Source: UBA7803 sp041395905 (lineage in GTDB: Bacteria; Pseudomonadota; Gammaproteobacteria; Pseudomonadales; Azotimanducaceae). Taken from it: a stretch of DNA of 64,000 nucleotides. The notes beneath the pieces are model-generated. The model did not search any database, was not told the origin of the DNA, and saw only the letters and a list, made by a program, of their open reading frames with translations. Position numbers and translations under genes: made by a program. The stretch covers positions 62,001 to 126,000 of the forward strand of contig JAWKZP010000007.1 in the NCBI GenBank assembly GCA_041395905.1, read 5' to 3'. This document shows, piece by piece, positions 27,571 to 35,178 of the stretch (its first letter is position 1; each line of letters opens with the position of its first letter).

Positions 27571-28743
27571 ATGCTGAGCGGAAGCAAACTGCCCTCTGTC
27601 GATCCCGGCACCCCGGCCACTGCCGGCGCCCTGCACGGCGTGACCGGCAGTTCGCCCGCGCAGCGTTATCGTGCGCTGCTTGAACTCGACGGCTTCGAGG
27701 TGGATCCGGCGCAGCAGCAGGTGGCGGACCTGCTCGAGGACCTCTATCAGCGGCTCGCGGCGCGCCGCGAGCAGCGGGTGTCGCTGCTGCAGCGCCTGCT
27801 GCGCCGCGCCCCGGTGGCGACGGCTCCCGAACGCGGCCTGTACCTCTGGGGTGGTGTAGGGCGCGGCAAGACCATGCTCATGGACCTGTTCTGCGAGTGC
27901 CTGCCGGAACGCCAGCGTCTGCGTATGCACTTTCATCGCTTCATGCAGCGGGTTCATCGGGAACTGCGCGACCTGGCAGGCACGCCCAATCCGCTGCAGC
28001 GGGTCGCGGAGCGCCTGGCGGCGGAGGGCAGCGTGCTGTGCTTCGACGAGTTCTTCGTCTCCGACATCGGTGACGCCATGATTCTCGCGGAGCTGCTCGA
28101 GGCGCTGTTCGCGCTCGGCGTCACCCTGGTGGCCACGTCGAACGTCGCCCCCGACCGGCTCTACGAGAACGGTCTGCAGCGGCGCCGTTTTCTGCCCGCC
28201 ATCGAGCTCATTCGCGAGCACACGCTGATCCACAACGTCGATGGTCCCGTCGACTACCGGCTGCGCGTTCTCGAGCGTGCCGAGATCTACCACAGCCCGC
28301 TGGATCAGGGCGCGGAGCGCAGCCTGCAGCGCAGCTTCGATGCGCTGGCCGGCGAGACGCCGGCGGACGCTGCGGTGCTGGAGATAGAAGGGCGGCCCAT
28401 TCGTGCCCGGCGCGTCGCCGACGACGTGGCCTGGTTCGAGTTCTCCGAGCTCTGTGAAGGCCCTCGCAGCCAGAACGACTACATCGAGCTGGCACGGATA
28501 TTCCACGCGGTGCTGATCGCCAACGTGCCGCGGTTCACGATCCGCAGCGAGGACGCGGCGCGCCGGTTCATCAGCCTGGTGGACGAGTTCTACGATCACA
28601 ACGTGAAGCTCATCGTCTCGGCCGAGGCTCCGGTCACGGAATTGTACGGGGGCGAGCGGCTGCGCTTCGAGTTCGAGCGCACGCAGAGCCGGCTGCTGGA
28701 GATGCAGTCGCACGAGTACCTCGCTCGGACTCATCGGGCCTGA
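27571..28743 (+). CDS. zapE: AFG1-like ATPase ZapE
   Basis: Cell-division ATPase of the AFG1/LACE1 family, reported in E. coli to act on FtsZ rings. It has 390 residues from ATG 27571; an upstream frame to 27526 adds a non-conserved stretch. Seen: Walker A GGVGRGKTMLMD, HFHRFM, Walker B LCFDEFFVSD and the ATSNVAP and LYENGLQRRRFLPAI blocks. It is followed by a 626-bp gap. Confidence 0.95.
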   Translation: MLSGSKLPSVDPGTPATAGALHGVTGSSPAQRYRALLELDGFEVDPAQQQVADLLEDLYQRLAARREQRVSLLQRLLRRAPVATAPERGLYLWGGVGRGKTMLMDLFCECLPERQRLRMHFHRFMQRVHRELRDLAGTPNPLQRVAERLAAEGSVLCFDEFFVSDIGDAMILAELLEALFALGVTLVATSNVAPDRLYENGLQRRRFLPAIELIREHTLIHNVDGPVDYRLRVLERAEIYHSPLDQGAERSLQRSFDALAGETPADAAVLEIEGRPIRARRVADDVAWFEFSELCEGPRSQNDYIELARIFHAVLIANVPRFTIRSEDAARRFISLVDEFYDHNVKLIVSAEAPVTELYGGERLRFEFERTQSRLLEMQSHEYLARTHRA

Positions 28744-28768
28744 TGCGCGAGCTTCGGAGCAGGTGGTT

Positions 28769-28920
28769 CCCGGGGGCAGGGTCGCCAGGGTTTCGGGTGC
28801 TGCGCGCCAGCCCTCCGGGCTGCCTTCGTTGTTCGACCTGCCCCACGCTTCGCGCAGGTCAGGCCGGCCGCCTCGGTGGCGCTTAGATGCACCCGAAACC
28901 CCTGGCGCCCCTGCCCCTGG
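28769..28920. repeat. Imperfect inverted repeat, 30-bp arms
   Basis: Arm 28769-28800 pairs with 28889-28920 over about 27 of 30 positions, with a perfect TTTCGGGTGC/GCACCCGAAA tip. The 88-nt interior can form smaller stems: AGCCC/GGGCT at 28809-28821 and GACCTGC/GCAGGTC at 28835-28860. The whole could fold as a long stem with a multi-branch head. Confidence 0.75.
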
Positions 28921-29076
28921 CAAGATCGTTCCAGGGTCCGGAGTCGAGGCGTAGTGGTGGCAACACGCAGCTGCCCCGCCGCGCGCCGCTGAGCGTTTTC
29001 GGCGGACTAGGCATCCGGCGGGCGCCGGCAGCTCCAACAGCGAGGTCCGGACGTCCGCTGAGCCTTGGTTCACGCA

Positions 29077-29220
29077 GCGGTAACGGGGTCGGTGGGGCAT
29101 ATCAGGGCCGTGTAGCGACGCCGAGCGAGCCGATCTGACCCTTCGGGGCAGATCGGTGATCGAGGGGAGCGCGGAGCGCCGGAGCGAGGCCCGGATACCC
29201 TTCACCGGCCCCGTCACCGC
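29077..29220. repeat. Imperfect inverted repeat, 18-27 bp arms
   Basis: 29077-29094 pairs with 29203-29220 at 17 of 18 positions counting one G-U pair. The stem continues less perfectly to about 29103/29194. The 108-nt interior contains the UUCG hairpin. An alternative partner for 29089-29098 exists at 29250-29259 (gccccaccga), just before the rplM promoter, so two competing folds are possible. Confidence 0.7.
29130..29156. other. UUCG-capped hairpin
   Basis: An 8-bp stem CCGATCTG/CAGATCGG, one bulged A, then CCC/GGG closing a C(TTCG)G tetraloop. Very stable as RNA on the plus strand. No T-run follows, so it is not a standard intrinsic terminator. Confidence 0.7.
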
Positions 29221-29268
29221 GGGGTTCTCGTCCTAATACACCCAAGGACGCCCCACCGAGCCCCCAGG

Positions 29269-29297
29269 TTGTAAATGCCCAACCCCTCCGCTAACAT
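29269..29297 (+). promoter_or_regulatory. Promoter of rplM-rpsI
   Basis: TTGTAA (29269-29274), a 17-bp spacer and TAACAT (29292-29297). Predicted start near 29304, giving a leader of about 65 nt before rplM. The leader contains a GGGCC/GGCCC stem that could serve ribosomal-protein feedback, which is inference. Confidence 0.6.
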
Positions 29298-29369
29298 TCG
29301 CGCTCCCAAAATTCGGGCCCGCGCTGCGGCCCCGTGAACAGACGCCCGTAAGAGACGCGGTTAGAAATC

Positions 29370-29798
29370 ATGAAAACGATCAGCATGCGCGCGGAAGACG
29401 TTCAGCGCTCCTGGTACGTGGTGGATGCCGAAGGCAAGACCCTCGGCCGGCTCGCCACGGAGGTAGCGCGACGGCTGCGCGGCAAGCACAAGGCGGAGTA
29501 CACGCCGCACGTGGATACCGGCGATTACATCGTGGTGATCAACGCCGAGAAGGTCCGCGTCACCGGCAACAAGACCACCGATAAGATGTACTACAGCCAC
29601 AGCGGCTATCCGGGCGGCATCAAGGAGATCAGCTTCGAGCACCTGCGCGATTCGCACCCTGAGCGGATCATCGAGGGTGCCGTGAAAGGCATGCTGCCGC
29701 GCAACCCGCTCGGCCGCGCCATGCTCCGCAAGCTCAAGGTCTATCCCGGCAGCGAGCATCCGCACAGCGCGCAACAACCCGAACTTCTGGAAATTTAA
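29370..29798 (+). CDS. rplM: 50S ribosomal protein L13
   Basis: Early-assembly protein of the large subunit. The 142 residues equal the E. coli length. Seen: WYVVDAEGKTLGRLA at the N-terminus, the H-SGYPGG motif and the MLPRNPLGR block. No strong Shine-Dalgarno precedes the ATG. It is 4 bp from rpsI, the usual pair. Confidence 0.99.
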   Translation: MKTISMRAEDVQRSWYVVDAEGKTLGRLATEVARRLRGKHKAEYTPHVDTGDYIVVINAEKVRVTGNKTTDKMYYSHSGYPGGIKEISFEHLRDSHPERIIEGAVKGMLPRNPLGRAMLRKLKVYPGSEHPHSAQQPELLEI

Positions 29799-29802
29799 GC
29801 CC

Positions 29803-30195
29803 ATGGCAGCCAACCACACCTACGGCACGGGTCGCCGCAAGACCTCCGCGGCACGCGTATTCGTCTCGGCCGGTTCCGGCAACATCTTCGTCAACAACAA
29901 GCCGCTCGATGAGTATTTCGGGCGGGAGACGGCGCGCATGGTGGTGCGTCAGGCGCTCGAGACCGCCGGCGTGGCCGACCGCGTCGACGTCAGAGTGACG
30001 GTCTGCGGTGGTGGCAACAGCGGGCAGGCGGGCGCGATCCGTCACGGCATCGCCCGTGCACTGGTGGAGCAGGACGAGACGCTGCGGGTGCCGTTGCGCC
30101 GGGCAGGGTTTCTGACCCGGGACGCGCGCGCGGTAGAACGCAAGAAGGTGGGTCTGCGGAAAGCGCGCAAGCGGCCACAATACTCCAAACGATAG
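29803..30195 (+). CDS. rpsI: 30S ribosomal protein S9
   Basis: Small-subunit protein whose C-terminal arginine tail reaches the P-site tRNA. The 130 residues contain YGTGRRK, YFGRETARMVVRQ, SGQAGAIRHG and the terminal KVGLRKARKRPQYSKR. It starts 4 bp after rplM with no strong Shine-Dalgarno, so translation is probably coupled. Confidence 0.99.
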   Translation: MAANHTYGTGRRKTSAARVFVSAGSGNIFVNNKPLDEYFGRETARMVVRQALETAGVADRVDVRVTVCGGGNSGQAGAIRHGIARALVEQDETLRVPLRRAGFLTRDARAVERKKVGLRKARKRPQYSKR

Positions 30196-30198
30196 GCG

Positions 30199-30204
30199 TA
30201 TAAT
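30199..30204 (+). promoter_or_regulatory. Candidate -10 box for petABC
   Basis: A perfect TATAAT directly after the rpsI stop. No convincing -35 is seen 16-18 bp upstream. If used, petA would have a leader of about 180 nt. The 195-bp rpsI-petA gap otherwise shows only GC-rich stems. Confidence 0.35.
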
Positions 30205-30390
30205 CTGCGCCGAGCGGTTGCCGTCTGCGGGAAGGGCGGGCGACCGCGGGGGTTCGATAGCGGGCGGCTGCAACGGCTGCCCTGCACAATCGGTCAGATG
30301 GTTTCGAGCCATGTCGGTCAGGCCTTGGAGTCGCAAGGCGCCTAGCCGGCTGTGGTAACATTTCGGTTTATTCGAGTCGGGAGCAGGGCG

Positions 30391-31047
30391 TTGAGCCAGG
30401 GCGATCAGGGCGACAGGCCGACCGCGGAAGAACTCGCGTCGAGCATAGAAACTTCCAGCATCAACAAACAGCGCAGGTACTTCCTGATCGGGGCCACCGC
30501 AGTAGTCGGCGGGGCGGGCGTGGTAGGCGCCGCGGTACCCTTCGTCGCTTCATGGGTGCCGAGCGCCAAAGCCAGGGCGCTGGGCGCTCCGGTGACGGTG
30601 GACATCAGCAAGCTGCAACCCGGCGAGATGATGGGGCCGGTGCCGGCGTGGCGCGGTCAGCCGATCTTCGTGCTCGATCGTACCCCGGCCATGATCGACC
30701 GGCTCGAAGCCGACAATCCCAATCTGGCCGACCCGGACTCGACCAACCTCGAACAGCAGCCCGACTACGCGCGCAACCCGACACGATCCATCCGTCCTGA
30801 GATCGGCATCTACGTCGGCATCTGCACGCACCTGGGGTGCTCGCCGAAGTATTACGGCGAGGTGCAGCCCGAGCCCTTCGACGCCAACTGGCAGGGCGGT
30901 TTCTTCTGCCCCTGCCACGGCTCCCGCTTCGACCTCGCGGGGCGGGTGGTCAAAGGCGTTCCCGCTCCTGACAACCTGCAGGTACCCCCGTACCGTTTCG
31001 TCAGCGATACCGTGGTGATCATCGGCGAAGACCAGGAGACCGCGTAA
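30391..31047 (+). CDS. petA: Rieske iron-sulfur subunit of cytochrome bc1
   Basis: 2Fe-2S subunit that takes electrons from ubiquinol. It has 218 residues from the TTG at 30391, which has GGGAG 7 bp upstream. A longer frame from GTG 30352 is less likely. A Tat-type anchor (QRRYFLIG plus a hydrophobic stretch) precedes the cluster motifs C145-T-H147..C150 and C173-P-C175-H176-G-S. The stop overlaps the petB ATG by one base. Confidence 0.96.
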   Translation: MSQGDQGDRPTAEELASSIETSSINKQRRYFLIGATAVVGGAGVVGAAVPFVASWVPSAKARALGAPVTVDISKLQPGEMMGPVPAWRGQPIFVLDRTPAMIDRLEADNPNLADPDSTNLEQQPDYARNPTRSIRPEIGIYVGICTHLGCSPKYYGEVQPEPFDANWQGGFFCPCHGSRFDLAGRVVKGVPAPDNLQVPPYRFVSDTVVIIGEDQETA

Positions 31048-32333
31048 TGGCCGAAGTACCTCACAATCAAGGTGGCAGCAAGGTTGCAGCGGCCTGGACA
31101 AGCTTCATCGGCTGGGTCGATGAGCGCTTCCCCCTGACCGAAACCTACGAGTACCACCTGTCGCGCTACTGGGCGCCGAAGAACTTCAACTTCTGGTACT
31201 TCTTCGGCGTGCTGTCGGTGGTGGTGCTGGTCAATCAGCTGCTCACCGGCATCTGGCTGACCATGAGCTACATCCCGAGCGGCGACGGTGCGTTCGCGTC
31301 GGTCGAGTACATCATGCGCGACGTGGAGTTCGGCTGGCTGCTGCGCTACCTGCATTCCACGGGAGCCTCCGCGTTCTTCATCGTGGTCTACCTGCACATG
31401 TTCCGCGGGCTCATTTACGGCTCGTACCGTAAGCCGCGCGAGCTGCTGTGGCTCATCGGCATGGCCATCTTCGTGGTGCTCATGGCGGAAGGTTTCTTCG
31501 GCTACCTGCTGCCCTGGGGCAACATGTCCTACTGGGGTGCTCAGGTGATCGTGTCGCTGGTGGGCGCCATCCCGCTGATCGGGCCGGACCTCATGGAGTG
31601 GGTGCGCGGCGACTTTCTCATGTCCGAGATCACCCTCAACCGGTTCTTCGCGCTGCACGTCATTGCGCTGCCTCTGGTGCTGGTGATGCTGGTATTCGTG
31701 CACATCGTCGCGCTGCACCACGTCGGCTCCAACAATCCGGACGGGGTGGAGATCAAGAAGCACAAGGACGCCAACGGCGTGCCGCTGGACGGCATCCCGT
31801 TCCATCCGTACTACACCATCGGCCACGACCTGCCGGCCATCGTGGCCTTCCTGTTCGTATTCTGCGCGGTCGTGTTCTTCGCGCCCGAGATGGGCGGCTA
31901 CTTCCTCGAGAAGCCGAACTTCGAGCAGGCAAACCCCCTCAAGACGCCGCTGCACATCGCGCCCGTCTGGTATTACACACCCTACTACGCGATGCTGCGC
32001 GCTTCCACGTTCCCGCTGTTCGGGCTCACCGCCAAGTTCTGGGGCTTCGTCGTCATGGCGGGGGCCATCGTCCTGCCCGCGGCACTGCCGTGGCTCGATC
32101 GCAGCCCGGTCAAGTCGATCCGCTACAAGGGCATGTTCTCCAAAGTCATGCTGGGTCTGTTCGTCATCAGCTTCTTCGTGCTCGGCTATCTGGGCACCAT
32201 TCCGCCTTCGAAGCTGGCGACGGCAGTCGCGCAGTTCAGCACGGTCGTCTACTTTGCCTACTTCGTGCTGATGCCCTGGTACACCAGAGTAGAGAAGACC
32301 AAACCCGTACCGGAAAGGGTGACGATGCGATGA
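31047..32333 (+). CDS. petB: Cytochrome b of the bc1 complex
   Basis: Quinol-oxidising diheme membrane subunit, 428 residues with about eight to nine membrane helices. Both histidine pairs for the b hemes are present (HSTGASAFFIVVYLHMFRG and LHVIALPLVLVMLVFVHIVA). The Qo-site PEWY motif reads PVWY, a variant also known from other proteobacteria. Full length, not the split b6/subunit IV type. Confidence 0.97.
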   Translation: MAEVPHNQGGSKVAAAWTSFIGWVDERFPLTETYEYHLSRYWAPKNFNFWYFFGVLSVVVLVNQLLTGIWLTMSYIPSGDGAFASVEYIMRDVEFGWLLRYLHSTGASAFFIVVYLHMFRGLIYGSYRKPRELLWLIGMAIFVVLMAEGFFGYLLPWGNMSYWGAQVIVSLVGAIPLIGPDLMEWVRGDFLMSEITLNRFFALHVIALPLVLVMLVFVHIVALHHVGSNNPDGVEIKKHKDANGVPLDGIPFHPYYTIGHDLPAIVAFLFVFCAVVFFAPEMGGYFLEKPNFEQANPLKTPLHIAPVWYYTPYYAMLRASTFPLFGLTAKFWGFVVMAGAIVLPAALPWLDRSPVKSIRYKGMFSKVMLGLFVISFFVLGYLGTIPPSKLATAVAQFSTVVYFAYFVLMPWYTRVEKTKPVPERVTMR

Positions 32334-33121
32334 GATTCAAGTTTCTGCTGCTGCTGCTGCTGACGGCGCCGTCCGTGACACTGGCGGCCAGCGAGGAAAG
32401 CGACTGGCCCATGGAGCCGTTCGAGGCGAACCTGCAGGATATGCCGTCGCTGCAGAACGGTTACCGGCTGTTCGTGAACTACTGCCTCGGTTGTCATTCG
32501 CTGCAGTACCAGCGCTACGAGCGCACGGCGGACGATCTGCAGATACCGCATGACGTCGCGCTGGATGAGCTCGTGTTCACCGGTCAGAAGATCGGTGAGC
32601 AGATGAAGTCGGCGATGGATCGGGAGCTGGCGAAGAACTGGTTCGGCGCGCCGCCGCCGGATCTCACGATGGTTACCCGGGTACGCGGCCCCGAGTGGGT
32701 GTACAACTACCTCAAGACCTTCTATCTCGACAGCAGCCGGCCGCTCGGCGTCAACAACAAGGTGTTCCCCAACGTCGGCATGCCGCACGCCTTGCTGGAA
32801 CTGCAGGGCATTCAGCGCTCCGATTGCGTGCAGGTTCCCAAGATCGCCCCGAATGGCGGCGAGATGCGTGATCCGCTGGTGCCTGGCAAGGCGATCACGG
32901 AAGAGAAGTGCGGCGAACTGGTGCTCGAAGAAGGCACGGGTCTGTACACGCCTGAGGAGTACGATCAGGCGGTGCACGACATCACCAACTTCCTGTTTTA
33001 CGTGGGCGACCCGAGTCGACTCGAGCGGCACAGGATCGGCATTTACGTGCTGCTGTTCCTGGTGATTCTGTACGTGTTTACCTGGCTGCTCGGACGCGAG
33101 TACAACAAAGCCGTCCGCTGA
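32330..33121 (+). CDS. petC: Cytochrome c1 of the bc1 complex
   Basis: Heme c subunit facing the periplasm. It has 263 residues from ATG 32330, overlapping petB by 4 bp. A signal peptide (about 1-19), heme motif C52-LG-C55-H56, the axial-methionine region NVGMPHALLEL and a C-terminal anchor (about 240-257) are visible. It completes petABC, so electron flow to a periplasmic cytochrome c is expected. Confidence 0.97.
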   Translation: MRFKFLLLLLLTAPSVTLAASEESDWPMEPFEANLQDMPSLQNGYRLFVNYCLGCHSLQYQRYERTADDLQIPHDVALDELVFTGQKIGEQMKSAMDRELAKNWFGAPPPDLTMVTRVRGPEWVYNYLKTFYLDSSRPLGVNNKVFPNVGMPHALLELQGIQRSDCVQVPKIAPNGGEMRDPLVPGKAITEEKCGELVLEEGTGLYTPEEYDQAVHDITNFLFYVGDPSRLERHRIGIYVLLFLVILYVFTWLLGREYNKAVR

Positions 33122-33138
33122 CGGCCGGATAACCGCAC

Positions 33139-33771
33139 ATGAGCCTAGTTACCAAGCGTTCGTCCATGACGTTGTTCTCTGATGCCCGGGATCACTACTC
33201 GCACCGAGTGAGAATGGTGCTGGCGGAAAAAGGCGTCACCTGCGACGTGGTGGATGTCGATCCGAACAACAAGCCGGAAGATCTCGCCGAGATCAATCCG
33301 TACAACAGCCTGCCGACGCTGCTGGATCGCGACCTGGTGCTCTACGAGGCCAACGTGATCATGGAGTATCTCGACGAGCGCTTTCCGCACCCGCCGCTGC
33401 TGCCCGTGTATCCCGTTCAGCGCGCGCTGTCGCGCCTGTGGATCACCCGCATCGAGCGCGAGTGGAGCGGGCGGCTCGACCTGCTCATGGCCGGCAAAGG
33501 GCGTGAGACGGTGCTCACCAAGGCCCGCAAGGAGCTGCGCGAGAGCATCATCGCGGTTGCGCCGATCTTCGCTGAGAAGCCCTTCTTCATGAACGAAGAG
33601 TTCACCCTGGTCGACTGCTGCGTCGCGCCCATTCTGTGGCGTCTCAAGGTGGTGGGCATCGCGCTGCCGGAGCGCAGCACCCGACCGCTGCAGAAGTACA
33701 TGAGCGTGATGTTCGAGCGGGAATCGTTCCGCGCCAGCCTGACGGAAGCCGAGCTGGAGATGCAGGACTAG
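33139..33771 (+). CDS. sspA: Stringent starvation protein A
   Basis: GST-fold protein that binds RNA polymerase and changes transcription in stationary phase or stress. The 210 residues have a thioredoxin-like N-domain (LFSDARDHYSHRVRMVLAEKG, NPYNSLPTL) and a helical C-domain. Position after petABC and before sspB is conserved. Confidence 0.95.
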   Translation: MSLVTKRSSMTLFSDARDHYSHRVRMVLAEKGVTCDVVDVDPNNKPEDLAEINPYNSLPTLLDRDLVLYEANVIMEYLDERFPHPPLLPVYPVQRALSRLWITRIEREWSGRLDLLMAGKGRETVLTKARKELRESIIAVAPIFAEKPFFMNEEFTLVDCCVAPILWRLKVVGIALPERSTRPLQKYMSVMFERESFRASLTEAELEMQD

Positions 33772-33791
33772 TCGCAGCCCGAGGGGGGGCG

Positions 33792-34205
33792 ATGCAACTC
33801 AAGAAGCCCAAACGCCCCTACCTGCTGCGCGCCCTTTACGACTGGATCATCGACAGCAACCTCACCCCCTATGTGCTGGTGGACGCCACGAGCGACGCCG
33901 TTGCCGTGCCGCGCGAGTACGTCGACGACGGCAAGATCGTGCTCAACCTGTCACCGACCGCAGTGCACGGGCTGGCTCTGGGTGACGAGGCTGTCACCTG
34001 TAATGGCCGCTTCGGCGGGCGCCCGTTCGATATCTATCTGCCCATGGCGAACATCAGGGCGATCTACGCCAAGGAAACCGGCGAAGGCATGATGTTCGAT
34101 GCGGAAACCTTTCCGGACCCGCAGCCGCCTGGACCCGGGCAACCGGGTGGCCCGGAGGCGGATGGCGGTCAGCGTGGCGGCGGCCACCTCAAGGTGGTGA
34201 AGTAG
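33792..34205 (+). CDS. sspB: ClpXP specificity factor SspB
   Basis: Adapter that delivers ssrA-tagged proteins to ClpXP. It has 137 residues from ATG 33792 with a strong GAGGGGGGG site just upstream. The N-domain starts with RPYLLRALYDWI. A Pro/Gly-rich flexible linker ends in the ClpX-binding tail HLKVVK, the conserved XB motif. Co-located with sspA. Confidence 0.96.
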   Translation: MQLKKPKRPYLLRALYDWIIDSNLTPYVLVDATSDAVAVPREYVDDGKIVLNLSPTAVHGLALGDEAVTCNGRFGGRPFDIYLPMANIRAIYAKETGEGMMFDAETFPDPQPPGPGQPGGPEADGGQRGGGHLKVVK

Positions 34206-34242
34206 GCGCTCGGAGTCGGGAGCCGCCGGCCCGGCGCGCGCC

Positions 34243-34800
34243 TCAGAGGTACTCGAACACCTTGACGATCTTCTGCACGCCGAACACCGAGCGCGCGACT
34301 TCCGTGGCGCGATCGGCTTCCGCCCGCGTGATCATGCCCATCAGATAGACGATGCCGTTCTCGGTCACCACTTTCACGTGCCCTGCGACCACTTCGTCGT
34401 CAGCCAGCAGCTGGGTCTTTACCTTGGCGGTGAGCCAGCTGTCGGCGGTGCGGGTCGGCAGCGAGATCGGGCCGCCGATGGTGAGCTCGTTGTGGACCCG
34501 GCGTACCGCGCGCATCTGCCTGGCCACGTCTTCGGCCTGTGCCCGCAGCCGCTCGTTCTCCACCTGCCCGGCCAGCAGCACCACGCCGTTGTAGCTCACC
34601 ACCACCAGGTGGGCGGAGCGGAAGCCGTCGTCGGACTTGCGGATGTCGCGCTTGACCTGCATCTCGATGAACTGATCGTCGAGCACCGCGCCAGTGGTGC
34701 GCTGGGTCGGGTCGCGGGAGTAGCCGGCGCAGCCGCTGAACACGCTGCCGCACAGCAGGAGCAGCATCGCGCCGAGTACAGCACGGGTCGAACGGGCCAT
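34243..34800 (-). CDS. dolP: Dual-BON outer-membrane lipoprotein DolP
   Basis: Envelope-integrity lipoprotein (YraP family) with two BON domains (about 45-110 and 120-185). It has 185 residues from ATG 34800, with a lipobox ending SGC and the lipidated C24. An ATG five codons upstream (34815) is also possible but overlaps yraN. It lies 1 bp after yraN. In Pseudomonas a gmhA/diaA-type gene lies between these two; it is absent here. Confidence 0.92.
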   Translation of the reverse strand: MARSTRAVLGAMLLLLCGSVFSGCAGYSRDPTQRTTGAVLDDQFIEMQVKRDIRKSDDGFRSAHLVVVSYNGVVLLAGQVENERLRAQAEDVARQMRAVRRVHNELTIGGPISLPTRTADSWLTAKVKTQLLADDEVVAGHVKVVTENGIVYLMGMITRAEADRATEVARSVFGVQKIVKVFEYL

Positions 34801-34801
34801 C

Positions 34802-35167
34802 TTAGCTGAATGCATCCCTGATCCAGTTGCAATGCGGCGCGTAGTTTCGCTGGGTCACGGACACCACGTCAAATCGGCAGGCCCGGTGCGCAAGCTGCGG
34901 GTAGCGTGCGCGAAACAGCTCGGCGGCTGCGTGCAGGCGTCGCTGTTTTGCGCGGGTAACCGTCTCGTGGGCCGCCCCGTAGCTGGTGCTGGCGCGATAG
35001 CGCACCTCGACGAACACGAGCAACGGCCCATCGAGCATGACCAGGTCGAGCTCTCCGAGGCGCACGCGAAAGTTTCTCGCGACGAGCTGCAGGCCTTCGC
35101 CGTTCAGGTAGGCGAGGGCGCAGGATTCCGCCCAGCGGCCACGCTCGAGGTGTGCCGCGCGCGGCAC
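34802..35167 (-). CDS. yraN: UPF0102 nuclease-like protein YraN
   Basis: Small protein of the restriction-endonuclease-like superfamily, function unsettled. The 121 residues show the family pattern: GRWAES at the start, then ELDLVMLDGPLLVFVEVRYR, which supplies the D...E-x-K/R nuclease-type core. It stays between lpoA and dolP as in other gammaproteobacteria. Confidence 0.92.
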   Translation of the reverse strand: MPRAAHLERGRWAESCALAYLNGEGLQLVARNFRVRLGELDLVMLDGPLLVFVEVRYRASTSYGAAHETVTRAKQRRLHAAAELFRARYPQLAHRACRFDVVSVTQRNYAPHCNWIRDAFS

Positions 35168-35178
35168 CGGCGACGCCG

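Larger units (their letters stand above)
28744..29369. other. Non-coding 626-bp gap with large inverted repeats
   Basis: No supportable gene on either strand. It holds two successive large imperfect inverted repeats (28769-28920 and 29077-29220), a strong UUCG-capped hairpin at 29130-29156 and the rplM promoter at 29269-29297. The structured part could be a structural RNA, a dispersed palindromic repeat or the relic of a small mobile element. Confidence 0.7.

Noticed and set aside
27373..29217. A minus-strand open frame covering zapE and the gap after it
   Set aside because: It runs antisense through zapE and ends in degS sense sequence in another frame. The gap part is low-complexity and structured rather than protein-like.
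30352..30390. GTG 30352 as the petA start
   Set aside because: It has no ribosome site and adds non-conserved residues. TTG 30391 has GGGAG at good spacing.
31940..32000. PVWY in place of PEWY in cytochrome b as a defect
   Set aside because: The change is a known variant in proteobacterial cytochrome b. The rest of the Qo region is normal.
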